From: Gordonia amarae NBRC 15530 | GTDB lineage: Bacteria > Actinomycetota > Actinomycetes > Mycobacteriales > Mycobacteriaceae | Reading direction: 5' to 3' | Assembly: GCF_000241345.1 (NCBI RefSeq) | Contig: NZ_BAED01000075.1 | Span: 32,330-96,329 of the forward strand | DNA: 64,000 nucleotides | The notes under the pieces: model-generated | The model's database searches: none | What the model was told of the DNA's origin: nothing | Seen by the model: the letters and a program-made list of their open reading frames with translations, nothing else | Shown here: in pieces, positions 50,815-58,767 of the stretch | How the letters are laid out: each line of letters opens with the position of its first letter | How positions within the stretch are numbered: the first letter of the stretch is position 1 | Position numbers and translations under genes: made by a program

Positions 50815-51053
50815 CGTCGTACCTCCTGGTTGTGGTGGATCGTTGCGGTGTTGATCGGTTGCGGTGATCGGTTGTGTGGGTTGACCGGGGATCCGGGTCG
50901 GGGACTGCTGTCCGGCGGTCGTCACAGAAGGAGGATATTGCGGCATGTGTCACAAAACGGCCGGTGTCGCAGATCACACGCCGAAAGCCGCGGCCTCTGC
51001 GCCGGGCGGTCACTCGGCGACGACGAGCGGCAACGATCCGGACCCGATTCAGG

Positions 51054-52796
51054 TCATTCTTCGGGAAGCCGTTCGACGCCCATGCCGAGCCGTTCGGGCA
51101 CATGCATCCGGGCGAACGTCCGCGACAGCCCGCTCGGCAGCGCGGCATGGGTGGCCAGGCTGACCACGATCATCGTCACAAAACACAGGGGCACGGTGAC
51201 CGCCGCCGGATAGCCGACGATGATGGCCGGCCACCCGCCGAGATAGTCGTCGGGCACCACACCGGCGATCGCCAGGCTCGTCGCGATCCCCGACGACAGC
51301 CCGCCCACCAGCAGCCCGGCGATCGCGCCGGCGGCGGTGAGGCCGCGCCACCAGATGCCGAGCACCAGCAGCGGGCACAGCGTCGACGCCGACACCGCGA
51401 ACACCAGCCCGACGGTCCGCGACAGCTCCAGCGACGCCGCGGCCAGCGACAACACGATCGGCACGGCGCCGCCGATGACCGCGGCCAGCCGGAAGTCGCG
51501 GACCCGGCCGCGCAGCACATCCGTCGACAGTGCACCCGCCACACTCACCAGCAGTCCCGACGAGGTGGCCAGGAACGCCGCGACCGCACCGGCGGCCACG
51601 AGCGCCGCGAGCAACCGTCCGCCGAGGCCGCCGATCGCGGCGGCCGGCATCAGCAGCACGGCCGCGTCGGCGTTGCCGGTGATGAGCACCTGCGGCACGT
51701 ACAGCCGCGCGAACACCCCCAGGATCAGCGGGAACAGGTAGAACAGCCACAGCAGCGCGATGACGGTGAGCGCGGTGCGCTGCGCCGATCGGCCGTCGGG
51801 GTTGGTGTAGAACCGCACCAGCACATGTGGCAGACCCATCGTGCCCAGGAATGTCGCCACGATCAGCGACAGCACCTGGTACAGCGGGTGCCCGCCGCCC
51901 AGGCCCCTGCCCGACGACAGCCAGTCGGCGCCGGTGACGGGCGCGCCGGTGACAACCGGGGTGGCAGCGCCCTTGTCGAGCGTCAGCGTGGTTCCCTCAC
52001 CGAGGGTGTGCGCGCCGGGGGTGAGTGCCGACGCGTGTACGGCGACGCCGTCAACCTGGCCGTCGGCGGTGATCCCGGTGGGGTCGGTGATGGTGACCTT
52101 CACGTCGAGGGTGATGTCGACGGTCGTCGCGGCCCGCATCCGCGGTGGGGCGTGTTCGCCGGGGTCGGAGCGGTCACCGGCGAACGCGGCCAGCAGCACC
52201 AGCGCCGGGATGGCGATCGCGGTGAGCTTGAGCCAGTACTGGATCGCCTGCACGAACGTGATCGACCGCATCCCGCCCGACACCACGTTGATGATCACGA
52301 TCAGCCCCACACCCACCGCGCCCACCCAGGCGGGGATGCCGAGCAGGATCTGCAGGGCCAGTCCGGCGCCCTGGAACTGCGGGATCAGGTACAGCACGCA
52401 GATCGCCACCACGACGAGCATCGCGGCTCGCCGCGCCCGTGCCGACGACAGCCGGAACTCGGCGAAGTCGGGCACCGTGTACGCCCCCGACCGGCGCAGC
52501 GGCGCGGCCACGAACATCAGCAGCCCCAGATAGCCCGCGGTGAAGCCGACCGGATACCACAGCGCATCGGCGCCGAACTTGGCGACGTACCCGGCGACAC
52601 CCAGAAACGATGCGGCCGAAAGGTATTCGCCGGTGATCGCGGTGGCGTTGGAGCGGGAGCCGACCGACCGGGAGGCCACCAGGAAGTCGGAGGTGGTGCG
52701 GGAGCGGCGGCCGCCGTAGATGCCGACGGCGATGGTCACCACCGCCGCGAGTAGCACGGCGACCGCGTTGAGGATGTCCGACCCCGAACCGTTCAC
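51054..52796 (-). CDS. Second SSS-family symporter (ActP-like) with an insert
   Basis: A 580-residue sodium:solute symporter related to the ActP protein (SRSNATAITGEYLSAASFLG, VVSGGMRSITFVQAIQYW, GTMGLPHVLVRFYTNP). Between helices about 6 and 7 it carries a hydrophilic, beta-rich insert of some 90 residues (about 205-295, TVDITLDVKVTITDPTG), probably extracellular. The substrate is likely a short-chain monocarboxylate. It stands between the two-component genes and the ActP pair. Ten bases separate it from the upstream small membrane protein gene. Confidence 0.87.
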   Translation of the reverse strand: MNGSGSDILNAVAVLLAAVVTIAVGIYGGRRSRTTSDFLVASRSVGSRSNATAITGEYLSAASFLGVAGYVAKFGADALWYPVGFTAGYLGLLMFVAAPLRRSGAYTVPDFAEFRLSSARARRAAMLVVVAICVLYLIPQFQGAGLALQILLGIPAWVGAVGVGLIVIINVVSGGMRSITFVQAIQYWLKLTAIAIPALVLLAAFAGDRSDPGEHAPPRMRAATTVDITLDVKVTITDPTGITADGQVDGVAVHASALTPGAHTLGEGTTLTLDKGAATPVVTGAPVTGADWLSSGRGLGGGHPLYQVLSLIVATFLGTMGLPHVLVRFYTNPDGRSAQRTALTVIALLWLFYLFPLILGVFARLYVPQVLITGNADAAVLLMPAAAIGGLGGRLLAALVAAGAVAAFLATSSGLLVSVAGALSTDVLRGRVRDFRLAAVIGGAVPIVLSLAAASLELSRTVGLVFAVSASTLCPLLVLGIWWRGLTAAGAIAGLLVGGLSSGIATSLAIAGVVPDDYLGGWPAIIVGYPAAVTVPLCFVTMIVVSLATHAALPSGLSRTFARMHVPERLGMGVERLPEE

Positions 52797-52805
52797 GAAC
52801 CCGGC

Positions 52806-53213
52806 CTAGGACACCGGGTCGCCGTCAGCGGCGGCGCCGGAGTCGTCGTCGACGACACTCATGAACTCACGTTCGGACTGCTCGGCGAGCCGCACGTAGA
52901 TCCAGCCGGTGAGGTACAGGATCGGGTACAGGGCGATGCCCAGGACGATCCAGTTGAGCCGCACCCCCCACACCGTGGCCTCGGCGATCGTCGGAAACAT
53001 GCTGCCCAGCAATGGGATCGAGAGAATGAGGGCGGCGAGGGCGCCGCCGAGCCGCAGCGCGAGGCCGAGCTGGGCCCGCATCAGGCCGCGGACCAGGGTG
53101 TCGCCCACCTCGGTCTGTTCCTGCACCTCGACGCGGGTGCGCACCATCCGCGCGCCGCGGCGCTGGGAGAGCACCACCCGCTCGCGGCGTGGCCGGTGGC
53201 CCTCGGTGGTCAA
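52806..53213 (-). CDS. Small two-helix membrane protein (DUF485-like)
   Basis: A 135-residue protein with helices LGGALAALILSIPLLGSMF and LNWIVLGIALYPILYLTGW and acidic C-terminus. The position just before an SSS symporter and the final YVRLAEQSEREF resemble DUF485 partners. The start is TTG at 53213, overlapping the response-regulator stop (TTGA); a longer frame would run inside that gene. An alternative in-frame start is the ATG of MVRTRVEVQEQ. Confidence 0.75.
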   Translation of the reverse strand: MTTEGHRPRRERVVLSQRRGARMVRTRVEVQEQTEVGDTLVRGLMRAQLGLALRLGGALAALILSIPLLGSMFPTIAEATVWGVRLNWIVLGIALYPILYLTGWIYVRLAEQSEREFMSVVDDDSGAAADGDPVS

Positions 53214-54040
53214 CTTCCACCTGCCGGCTGGTCCCCGCTTTGTTGTGCGGCACGGTAATTGCGCATCGGGTCGCGGACCAGCCGGTCCTTGAGGTCGCGC
53301 AGCTGACGGCGGCTGACGGGCAGGTCGGTGGCCGGGGACTGCCCGTTCGCCTTCATGCACACCACCGTCGACGTCCCGCGCGACCGCAGCCCGGTGACCA
53401 TCGGCAACGACACCAGGTACGAACGGTGCACCCGCACGAAACCGGCGTCGGACCAGCGGGACTCCAAGGTGGACAACGGGATCCGCACCAGATGAGCACC
53501 CGTCGCCGAGTGCAGCCGGGCGTAGTCGCCGACGGCCTCCACCCAGCCGATGGAGTCGCGGCGCACCAGCGAGGTGACCCCGCCCAATTCCACCGGGATC
53601 ACCTCGTCGGGATCGGGGCCGGCCGGCGTCGCCGCCGGTGCGGGGGGCGCGGGTCCGGTGCGCGCGCTCTTGGCCTCGGCCGCTGCCGCGACCCGGTCGA
53701 TGGCCTCGGCGAGCCGGGCGTCGCGGATCGGTTTGAGCAGGTAGTCGAGGGCGCCGACGGCGAAGGCGTCGACGGCCTTGTCGTCGTGGGCGGTCACGAA
53801 CACCACGGGCGGCGGGTCGGCGTAGTTGCGCAGCACCTCGGCCAGTTCGAGCCCGGACAGGCCCGGCATGTTGATGTCGAGGAAGATGGCGTCGAAGCGG
53901 TGGCGGCCGAGTTCGCGCAGCGCGGCGGTGGCGTCGGAGGCGGTGACCACCGCGCTGACGGCGGGGGACTCCGACAGCAGGTACTCGAGCTCGTCGAGCG
54001 CCGGACGTTCGTCGTCGACGGCGAGGATCGTCAGCGACAA
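53210..54040 (-). CDS. LytTR-family response regulator
   Basis: A 276-residue regulator. The receiver domain (1-120) has VDDE for the acidic pocket, the phospho-acceptor Asp in FDAIFLDINMP, and the Lys in DYLLKPI. A linker of Ala/Pro follows. The C-terminal LytTR DNA-binding domain (about 165-265) has SIGWVEAVGDYARLH and FVRVHRSYLVSL. TTG at 54040 is the start, with GGAGGAGG seven bases upstream. With the kinase next door it forms a LytS/LytR-type system, most likely controlling the symporter genes downstream, like BtsSR/YpdAB. Confidence 0.9.
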   Translation of the reverse strand: MSLTILAVDDERPALDELEYLLSESPAVSAVVTASDATAALRELGRHRFDAIFLDINMPGLSGLELAEVLRNYADPPPVVFVTAHDDKAVDAFAVGALDYLLKPIRDARLAEAIDRVAAAAEAKSARTGPAPPAPAATPAGPDPDEVIPVELGGVTSLVRRDSIGWVEAVGDYARLHSATGAHLVRIPLSTLESRWSDAGFVRVHRSYLVSLPMVTGLRSRGTSTVVCMKANGQSPATDLPVSRRQLRDLKDRLVRDPMRNYRAAQQSGDQPAGGS

Positions 54041-54068
54041 CTGTGTCCCTCCTCCGGGTGCTAGCAGG

Positions 54069-55550
54069 TCAGGCGCGGATTCCCGCCCGGAACTTGGGCA
54101 CCCGCATGCCGACTTTGGTTCCCGCCCCGATGCCGGTGTCGACCACTAGACCGTAGTCGTTCCCGAACGCGGCGCGCAGCCGATGGTCCACATTCGTCAG
54201 CCCCACATGCGCCCCCTGCGACTCCCGGCCCCCACCTCTCGCGCCCTCGCCCCTTTCGCCGGTTGAGGTGCGAGGAGCCCCTGGGCGACGAGCCGTGGAG
54301 CCTCCGCCGTGAGTGCCCTGGGACTCCGGTACCTCTTCGCCGGTTGAGGTGTGAGGAGCCTCTGGGCGACGAGCCGTGGAGCCTCCGCCGTGAGTGCCCT
54401 GGGACTCCGGTACCTCTTCGCCGGTTGAGGTGTGAGGAGCCCCTGGGCGACGAGCCTCGAAACCCGGTGAGACGACATTGTCCGCTCGCAGGTCCGCGCG
54501 GCCGTCCAGTGCGTCGATGTCCCCGCTGCGCAACAGCTCCGGGTCCATGCCCACCCCGTCGTCCTCGACGGTGATGACGCAGTCGGTGCCCTCATCACGG
54601 GCGATGACGGTGATGGTGCCGCCGCCGTTGGCCGCCACCCCGTGCCGGACGGCGTTCTCCACCAGCGGCTGCAGTGCCAGGAACGGCAGCACCACGTTGA
54701 GCACCTCGGGGGCGGCCTGCACTTTGACGGTCAGTTTCGGCCCGAACCGGGCGCGCTCCAGAGTGAGATAGCGGTCGACGTTGCGAAGTTCGTCGGCCAG
54801 CACCGTGTACTCGCCGGCCGCCCGGAACGAGTAGCGGGTGAAGTCCGCGAAGTCGAGAATCAGTTCCCGCGCCCGGGCCGGGTCGGTGCGCACGAACGAG
54901 GCGATGGTGTTGAGCGCGTTGTAGATGAAGTGCGGGCTGATCTGTGCCCGCAGCGCCAGCACCTCGGCGCGGTCGAGGCGGGCGCGGGAGGCGTCGAGGT
55001 CGGCGAGTTCGAGCTGGCTGGAAACGTACCGGGCCACCTCGGCGATGGCCCCGAGCGTGCCCGGACCCGGCCTGCGGGTGGTGGCGACCATCAGCACCCC
55101 GCCGATCGTCGCGTCGTCGTCGGTGCCGAGGAGCAGCGGCTGGGCCACCAGCGCCCGCACCGGCGTTTCGAGTCCGCACGGGTCGCCCTCCAGCACCCGC
55201 CGCTGGTCGGTGAGTGATGCCGCGGCCGCCTCGTCGGCGTGCCGGAGCAGATCGGCGTCCCAGATCTCCTCGCCCACCGGATCGTGGGCGAGTCGGCGGC
55301 CGGTGTCGTCGTAGAGGGCGACGGCGTCGGCGGCGGTGAGCACCCGCAGATGCCCGAGTGCGTCCCGCGCCGACTCCTCGGTCAGCCCGACCCGCAGCGA
55401 TACCGCCGCCAGCGACGCCGTGTGCAGTGTCGAATGCACGGCACGTTCGGTCGGGGTGGTGACCCGGTGCCGTGTCCGGATCAGCATGAGGACGGCGACA
55501 CCCACCACCAGGGCGGCGACGGTCAGGGCGATGGCCAGTGCGCTGGACAC
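54069..55550 (-). CDS. LytS/YpdA-like sensor histidine kinase with repeat insertion
   Basis: A 493-residue kinase. One N-terminal membrane helix, a GAF-like sensor region (about 40-190), then the His_kinase domain with the phospho-acceptor His in ISPHFIYNALNTIASF (about 215) and the ATPase domain (N box LQPLVENAVRHGV, G1 DDGVGMDP, G2 GLTNVDHRL). Between G1 and G2, in the ATP lid, about 80 residues are inserted: two exact-size 27-residue repeats (RRPGAPHTSTGEEVPESQGT type) and a partial third. Without them the length would be normal. Activity may be reduced or regulated. The start is GTG at 55550. Confidence 0.88.
   Translation of the reverse strand: MSSALAIALTVAALVVGVAVLMLIRTRHRVTTPTERAVHSTLHTASLAAVSLRVGLTEESARDALGHLRVLTAADAVALYDDTGRRLAHDPVGEEIWDADLLRHADEAAAASLTDQRRVLEGDPCGLETPVRALVAQPLLLGTDDDATIGGVLMVATTRRPGPGTLGAIAEVARYVSSQLELADLDASRARLDRAEVLALRAQISPHFIYNALNTIASFVRTDPARARELILDFADFTRYSFRAAGEYTVLADELRNVDRYLTLERARFGPKLTVKVQAAPEVLNVVLPFLALQPLVENAVRHGVAANGGGTITVIARDEGTDCVITVEDDGVGMDPELLRSGDIDALDGRADLRADNVVSPGFEARRPGAPHTSTGEEVPESQGTHGGGSTARRPEAPHTSTGEEVPESQGTHGGGSTARRPGAPRTSTGERGEGARGGGRESQGAHVGLTNVDHRLRAAFGNDYGLVVDTGIGAGTKVGMRVPKFRAGIRA
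54256..54485. repeat. In-frame expanded intergenic repeat within the kinase gene
   Basis: 81 bp units at 54256-54336 and 54337-54417, and a third from 54418 that diverges after 38 bases into the full intergenic form (GAGCCTCGAAACC...TGTCCGCTC). All begin TCGCCGGTTGAGGTG. The same repeat stands between genes at 43101-43178. Because the unit is a multiple of three, the kinase frame survives. Confidence 0.9.
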
Positions 55551-55693
55551 CCGCTCACGCTACCGCGCCACCCGGCCGACCATCGTGATCCCTGACCCCG
55601 AAGCGAGGTACGAGCGAGGGTCAGCCCGACCACCTGACAGCACCACGACCCGAACCACTACGCACCCCACCACCGAGACCTCCGCAAAGGCAG

Positions 55694-55705
55694 GTAGTCG
55701 ACTAC
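55694..55705. promoter_or_regulatory. GTAGTCGACTAC palindrome upstream of LysM gene 1
   Basis: A perfect 12 bp palindrome, 74 bases before the ATG of the first LysM gene. The identical 12 bases lie 65 bases before the second LysM gene (58691-58702). The rest of the 229 bp gap holds a small CTGACCC/GGGTCAG hairpin (55592-55624). Probably a shared operator or activator site. Confidence 0.65.
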
Positions 55706-55779
55706 GCGTGCCGTCTCCGTACCCCGGTGGCACGGTGACCTTAGGCATACGGACACACGACACCCGGGAGGCCGGTGCG

Positions 55780-56439
55780 ATGAAGACCTACACGGTGCAG
55801 CAGGGCGACACCCTGTTCGCGATCGCCCGAGACGAATACGGCGACGGCAGTCTCGGCCCGGTCCTGGCCGCAGCGAACCATCTGACCCACCCCGACTTCC
55901 TGCAGCCCGGCCAGCACCTGCTGGTGCCGTATGTGACGCGCCGGCACCGGATGACCACCCCCGACGGTGACGTGGCCCGCAAGCAGATCACCCAAACCTA
56001 TTACGGCACCACCGATCTGCACACCCAACTGCTGTGGGAGACCGTCAACGGTGTCGACCAGCGCCCCATCGACCTCGGTGCCTGGCTGGTGCTTCCGGAA
56101 CTCGAACGGGCCGAACACTATCCGGTCGTGGTCCCCGAATATCTCAGCGCGCTCGCCGAACGCTGGTACGGCGACTCCGATCTCACGACGATGCTCACCC
56201 TCGCCAACACGATCGCGGGCAACCGGATCGACGACGACCTGGTGGAACCCGGCAACATCGTGATCCGGCCGGGTTTCAACAAGACCCACGCGGTACGCGG
56301 TGAGACCCTGCGCACCCTGTGCACCGAGCACTACGGCACCGGCATGGTCGACACGTGGATCGCGATCGTCGCCGCCGCCAACGGCCTCACCGACCCCGAC
56401 CATCTGGTCTCCGGCCGGCGGATCACCCTGCCGTCCTGA
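55780..56439 (+). CDS. LysM-repeat protein 1, no signal peptide
   Basis: A 219-residue protein made of about four LysM-like modules. The first is clear (TYTVQQGDTLFAIARDEYGD, ending GQHLLVPYV); later ones are weaker (ALAERWYGDSDLTTMLTLAN; RGETLRTLCTEHYGTG). LysM modules bind N-acetylglucosamine polymers, but this protein has no signal peptide or anchor, so it may act in the cytoplasm or bind something else. A paralogue with the same architecture is at 58768. The start ATG at 55780 follows GGGAG. It is expressed away from the ECF sigma module. Its stop abuts hairpin family A. Confidence 0.8.
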   Translation: MKTYTVQQGDTLFAIARDEYGDGSLGPVLAAANHLTHPDFLQPGQHLLVPYVTRRHRMTTPDGDVARKQITQTYYGTTDLHTQLLWETVNGVDQRPIDLGAWLVLPELERAEHYPVVVPEYLSALAERWYGDSDLTTMLTLANTIAGNRIDDDLVEPGNIVIRPGFNKTHAVRGETLRTLCTEHYGTGMVDTWIAIVAAANGLTDPDHLVSGRRITLPS

Positions 56440-56499
56440 ACCCCACGAATACGCCCCGGCAGCACAATAATTGTCATGCCGGGGCGTATTCGTGGGGTT
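56439..56499. repeat. Long intergenic hairpin, family A copy 2
   Basis: 23 bp perfectly complementary arms (AACCCCACGAATACGCCCCG at the left end) enclose 15 bases with an inner ACAAT-A-ATTGT dyad. Relative to copy 1 at 19791 the arm pair G-C is replaced by A-T, keeping pairing, and ATAATTG sits at the same offset. Lies exactly between convergent LysM and sigma genes. Confidence 0.88.
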
Positions 56500-56509
56500 T
56501 GGGACAGGA

Positions 56510-57397
56510 TCACCGCGCGATGTGCCGGGCCGTGTGGGCACCGGCGAACTTCTCCGGGTTACGGATGGCGTACACGTTCTGCAGCAGGCCGTCGACCACG
56601 TCGAGGACGAAGATGCCCTGCGGCTTGCCGTCGAAGTGGACGGCGAAGCCCGGCATGCTGCTGTAGATGCCCACGTCCAGCCGCAGGTCGTCGCCCGAGA
56701 TCCGGAGCAGCCCGAGGAGCATTGTGGCGACGGCCTTCGCGCCGTGGACCGGTCGCCGGGCGGCGGTCATCTTGCCGTCGCTGTCGGCCAGGTACACCAC
56801 ATCCGGGGCGAGGACGGCCATCAGTTGTTCGACGTCCCCGGACAGGGCGGCGGCGAAGAACCGGTTGACCACCTCGGTGGCCTGCGCGGTGTCGACGGGA
56901 GCGAACTTCTGCCGGCGGGCGTGCACGTGACCCCTTGCGCGGTGCGCGATCTGGCGGACCGTTGCGGCGGGTTTGCCGACGATCCCGGCGATCTCGCCGT
57001 AACCGAACGCGAACACCTCCCGCAGCACGAACACCGCACGCTCGTCGGGGGTGAGGCTTTCCAAGACGATCAGCATTGCGGTGGAGACGGATTCGGCAAG
57101 CACCACATCGTCGACGGGGTCGGTGGCGTCGATCAGGATCGGTTCGGGCAGCCACGGCCCCACGTATTCTTCGCGGCGGCGGCTCAGGGCACGCAGCGCG
57201 TTGAGCGATTGCCGGGTGACGATCTGCGCCAGATACGCGCGCACATTGTCCACCGTCGCCGGATCCACCTGCGCCCAGCGCAGATAGCTTTCCTGCAGCA
57301 CGTCGTCGGCTTCGGTGGCCGAACCGAGGATCTCGTAGGCGACGGTGAACAGCAGCGGCCGCAACTCGGTGAACTGCTCGGCGTGGGTCGAGGTCAT
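56510..57397 (-). CDS. ECF41-like RNA polymerase sigma factor with SnoaL-type C-terminal domain
   Basis: A 295-residue sigma factor. Region 2 is about residues 5-75 (FTELRPLLFTVAYEILGSAT), the linker carries WLPEP (about 80), and region 4 is about 105-165 (TPDERAVFVLREVFAFGY). A SnoaL/NTF2-like domain of about 120 residues follows (VVNRFFAAALSGDVEQLMAV). WLPEP and the NTF2 domain mark the ECF41/SigJ group, in which the C-terminal domain controls activity instead of an anti-sigma factor. The usual DGGG motif reads SDGKM here. It overlaps the FAD oxidoreductase gene by ATGA, taking the place of the usual partner oxidoreductase. Confidence 0.9.
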   Translation of the reverse strand: MTSTHAEQFTELRPLLFTVAYEILGSATEADDVLQESYLRWAQVDPATVDNVRAYLAQIVTRQSLNALRALSRRREEYVGPWLPEPILIDATDPVDDVVLAESVSTAMLIVLESLTPDERAVFVLREVFAFGYGEIAGIVGKPAATVRQIAHRARGHVHARRQKFAPVDTAQATEVVNRFFAAALSGDVEQLMAVLAPDVVYLADSDGKMTAARRPVHGAKAVATMLLGLLRISGDDLRLDVGIYSSMPGFAVHFDGKPQGIFVLDVVDGLLQNVYAIRNPEKFAGAHTARHIAR

Positions 57398-58581
57398 CGC
57401 GGCGCCGCCTGGGCCAGTTCGTCTGTGGTGCGGGCCTTGCGGGAGAGGCCGCGCACCGAACCCGGCCGCCGCGCCTCCCAGCTGAAACCGCGAAGAACGA
57501 ACCGGCACACCTGTTCCTTGATGACCGCGCCGAACCGTCCGACGATCACCGTCGAGCGGGGGGTATCGTCGGCGTGGCACGTCTGGATGACCGCGTTCCG
57601 CCTGCCCAGCGAGGCGTTCTGTGCGGCAAAAGCGATCCTGATTGGTTGTGGCCGATCACCTTTCATTGCGGCGATGACGGTGTCGGCGGCGTGCAGGCCG
57701 AGTGGGACCGCGGCGGCACAACACATCCGCAACGGTGTATTCGACGGTGCCACAGCATCTCCGGCACCCACGATCCGCGGATCGTCGACGCTGGTGAGGG
57801 TTTCGTCGGTGACGAGCCGACCGTCGGGATCGGTGGTCAGTCCGCTGTCGGCGGCCAGCCGCGGGATGCCGAAGCCGACCGCGACAATGGTGGTGGCGCT
57901 GGGCCATTCCTCGGTCGTGTCAGTTGCGGTGACGGTGATCGAACGCGCCCCGATCGCGGTGACCCGCCTATCGTCGAACACCCGCACCCCGAGCCGGTCG
58001 AGTGTGCGGGCGGTGGCGCGGCGACCCCGATCGCCGAACGACGGTACGAGTGGTCCGTCGCACACCAGCCGGACCGGATGTCCGAGTTCGGCGAGTTCGG
58101 CGGCCGTCTCCACCCCGGTCAGTCCGCCGCCGACGACGGTCACCGGACCCTTCTCGATCGTGAGATGTTCGCGCAGGCGCTGCGCCGATTCCCAGTCTCC
58201 GACACCGAATCCGTGCTCGGCCAGCCCGGGGATCAGATGGTGCGGCGTGCCGGTGCTCCCGGCGGCGTACACCAGATAGTCGTAGGGGAGTTCGTTGCCG
58301 GATCGCAGGACGACCAGTCGACGGTCGGCGTCGATCCGCACGGCGTTGTCGATGACCAACCGCACCCCGTCGGCGAGCAGGGTGCCCAGGTCGTGGGCTG
58401 CCTCACCGGTGCCCGCGGCCCACTGGTGCAGGCGGATGCGGTCGACGAACTGCGGCCGGGCGTTGACGACCGTCACCTGCGAACCGGTGCCGCTGAGCCG
58501 GTTGGCGGCCATCGTGCCCGCATAACCACCGCCGATGACGACGATGCGGGTGTTCTGTCCGAGGGCTTCGCGGGTTTTCAT
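57394..58581 (-). CDS. FAD-dependent pyridine nucleotide oxidoreductase (NDH-2-like)
   Basis: A 395-residue flavoprotein of the NADH dehydrogenase/FAD oxidoreductase superfamily. FAD-binding VVIGGGYAGTMAANRL is near residue 15, the NAD(P) site is VTVVGGGLTGVETAAEL (about 150), and the late FAD motif IVGAGDAVA is near 285. The ATG at 58581 is used. As upstream partner of the ECF41 sigma factor it fits the known habit of ECF41 genes to neighbour oxidoreductases that they regulate. The electron acceptor is unknown. Confidence 0.88.
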   Translation of the reverse strand: MKTREALGQNTRIVVIGGGYAGTMAANRLSGTGSQVTVVNARPQFVDRIRLHQWAAGTGEAAHDLGTLLADGVRLVIDNAVRIDADRRLVVLRSGNELPYDYLVYAAGSTGTPHHLIPGLAEHGFGVGDWESAQRLREHLTIEKGPVTVVGGGLTGVETAAELAELGHPVRLVCDGPLVPSFGDRGRRATARTLDRLGVRVFDDRRVTAIGARSITVTATDTTEEWPSATTIVAVGFGIPRLAADSGLTTDPDGRLVTDETLTSVDDPRIVGAGDAVAPSNTPLRMCCAAAVPLGLHAADTVIAAMKGDRPQPIRIAFAAQNASLGRRNAVIQTCHADDTPRSTVIVGRFGAVIKEQVCRFVLRGFSWEARRPGSVRGLSRKARTTDELAQAAPR

Positions 58582-58621
58582 GGTGGGCTCCTGCGTGGTC
58601 GAGGGTGTGGGACACCCCTGA

Positions 58622-58667
58622 GACACCGTACGATGCCACCGCGTGACACTGAGTGATGTAGATCACA
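58622..58667. promoter_or_regulatory. Crp/GlxR-like site and possible ECF41 promoter
   Basis: AGTGA-TGTAGA-TCACA at 58652-58667 matches the actinobacterial Crp/GlxR consensus (TGTGA-N6-TCACA) at 9 of 10 positions. Reading toward the oxidoreductase gene (minus), TGTCACG (58642-58648), 16 bases and TGTC (58622-58625) resembles the ECF41 promoter form TGTCACA...CGTC. The region could join carbon/cAMP control with sigma autoregulation. Confidence 0.45.
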
Positions 58668-58690
58668 TCATGAAGGGTCCGGCGATTCGG

Positions 58691-58702
58691 GTAGTCGACT
58701 AC
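58691..58702. promoter_or_regulatory. GTAGTCGACTAC palindrome upstream of LysM gene 2
   Basis: Identical to 55694-55705 and at nearly the same distance from its LysM gene. Flanking bases differ, so the palindrome itself is the conserved part. Confidence 0.65.
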
Positions 58703-58767
58703 TCGCGACCGTGCCCCGGGGCGATGACAGTGTCGAGGGGACAGCTCCCGAGTGAAAGGCCCGCACC

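Noticed and set aside
50815..50946. ATG start at 50946 for the DUF485 gene
   Set aside because: It adds 44 low-complexity residues, while TTG at 50814 has a near-perfect ribosome site and gives the usual family length.
50939..50954. Crp/GlxR site before the DUF485-actP pair
   Set aside because: Only one half-site is good (TCACA); kept as a remark, not as a feature.
54256..54455. Regular 81 bp repeats that could suggest a CRISPR array
   Set aside because: Units are contiguous with no unique spacers, are coding, and no cas genes are near.
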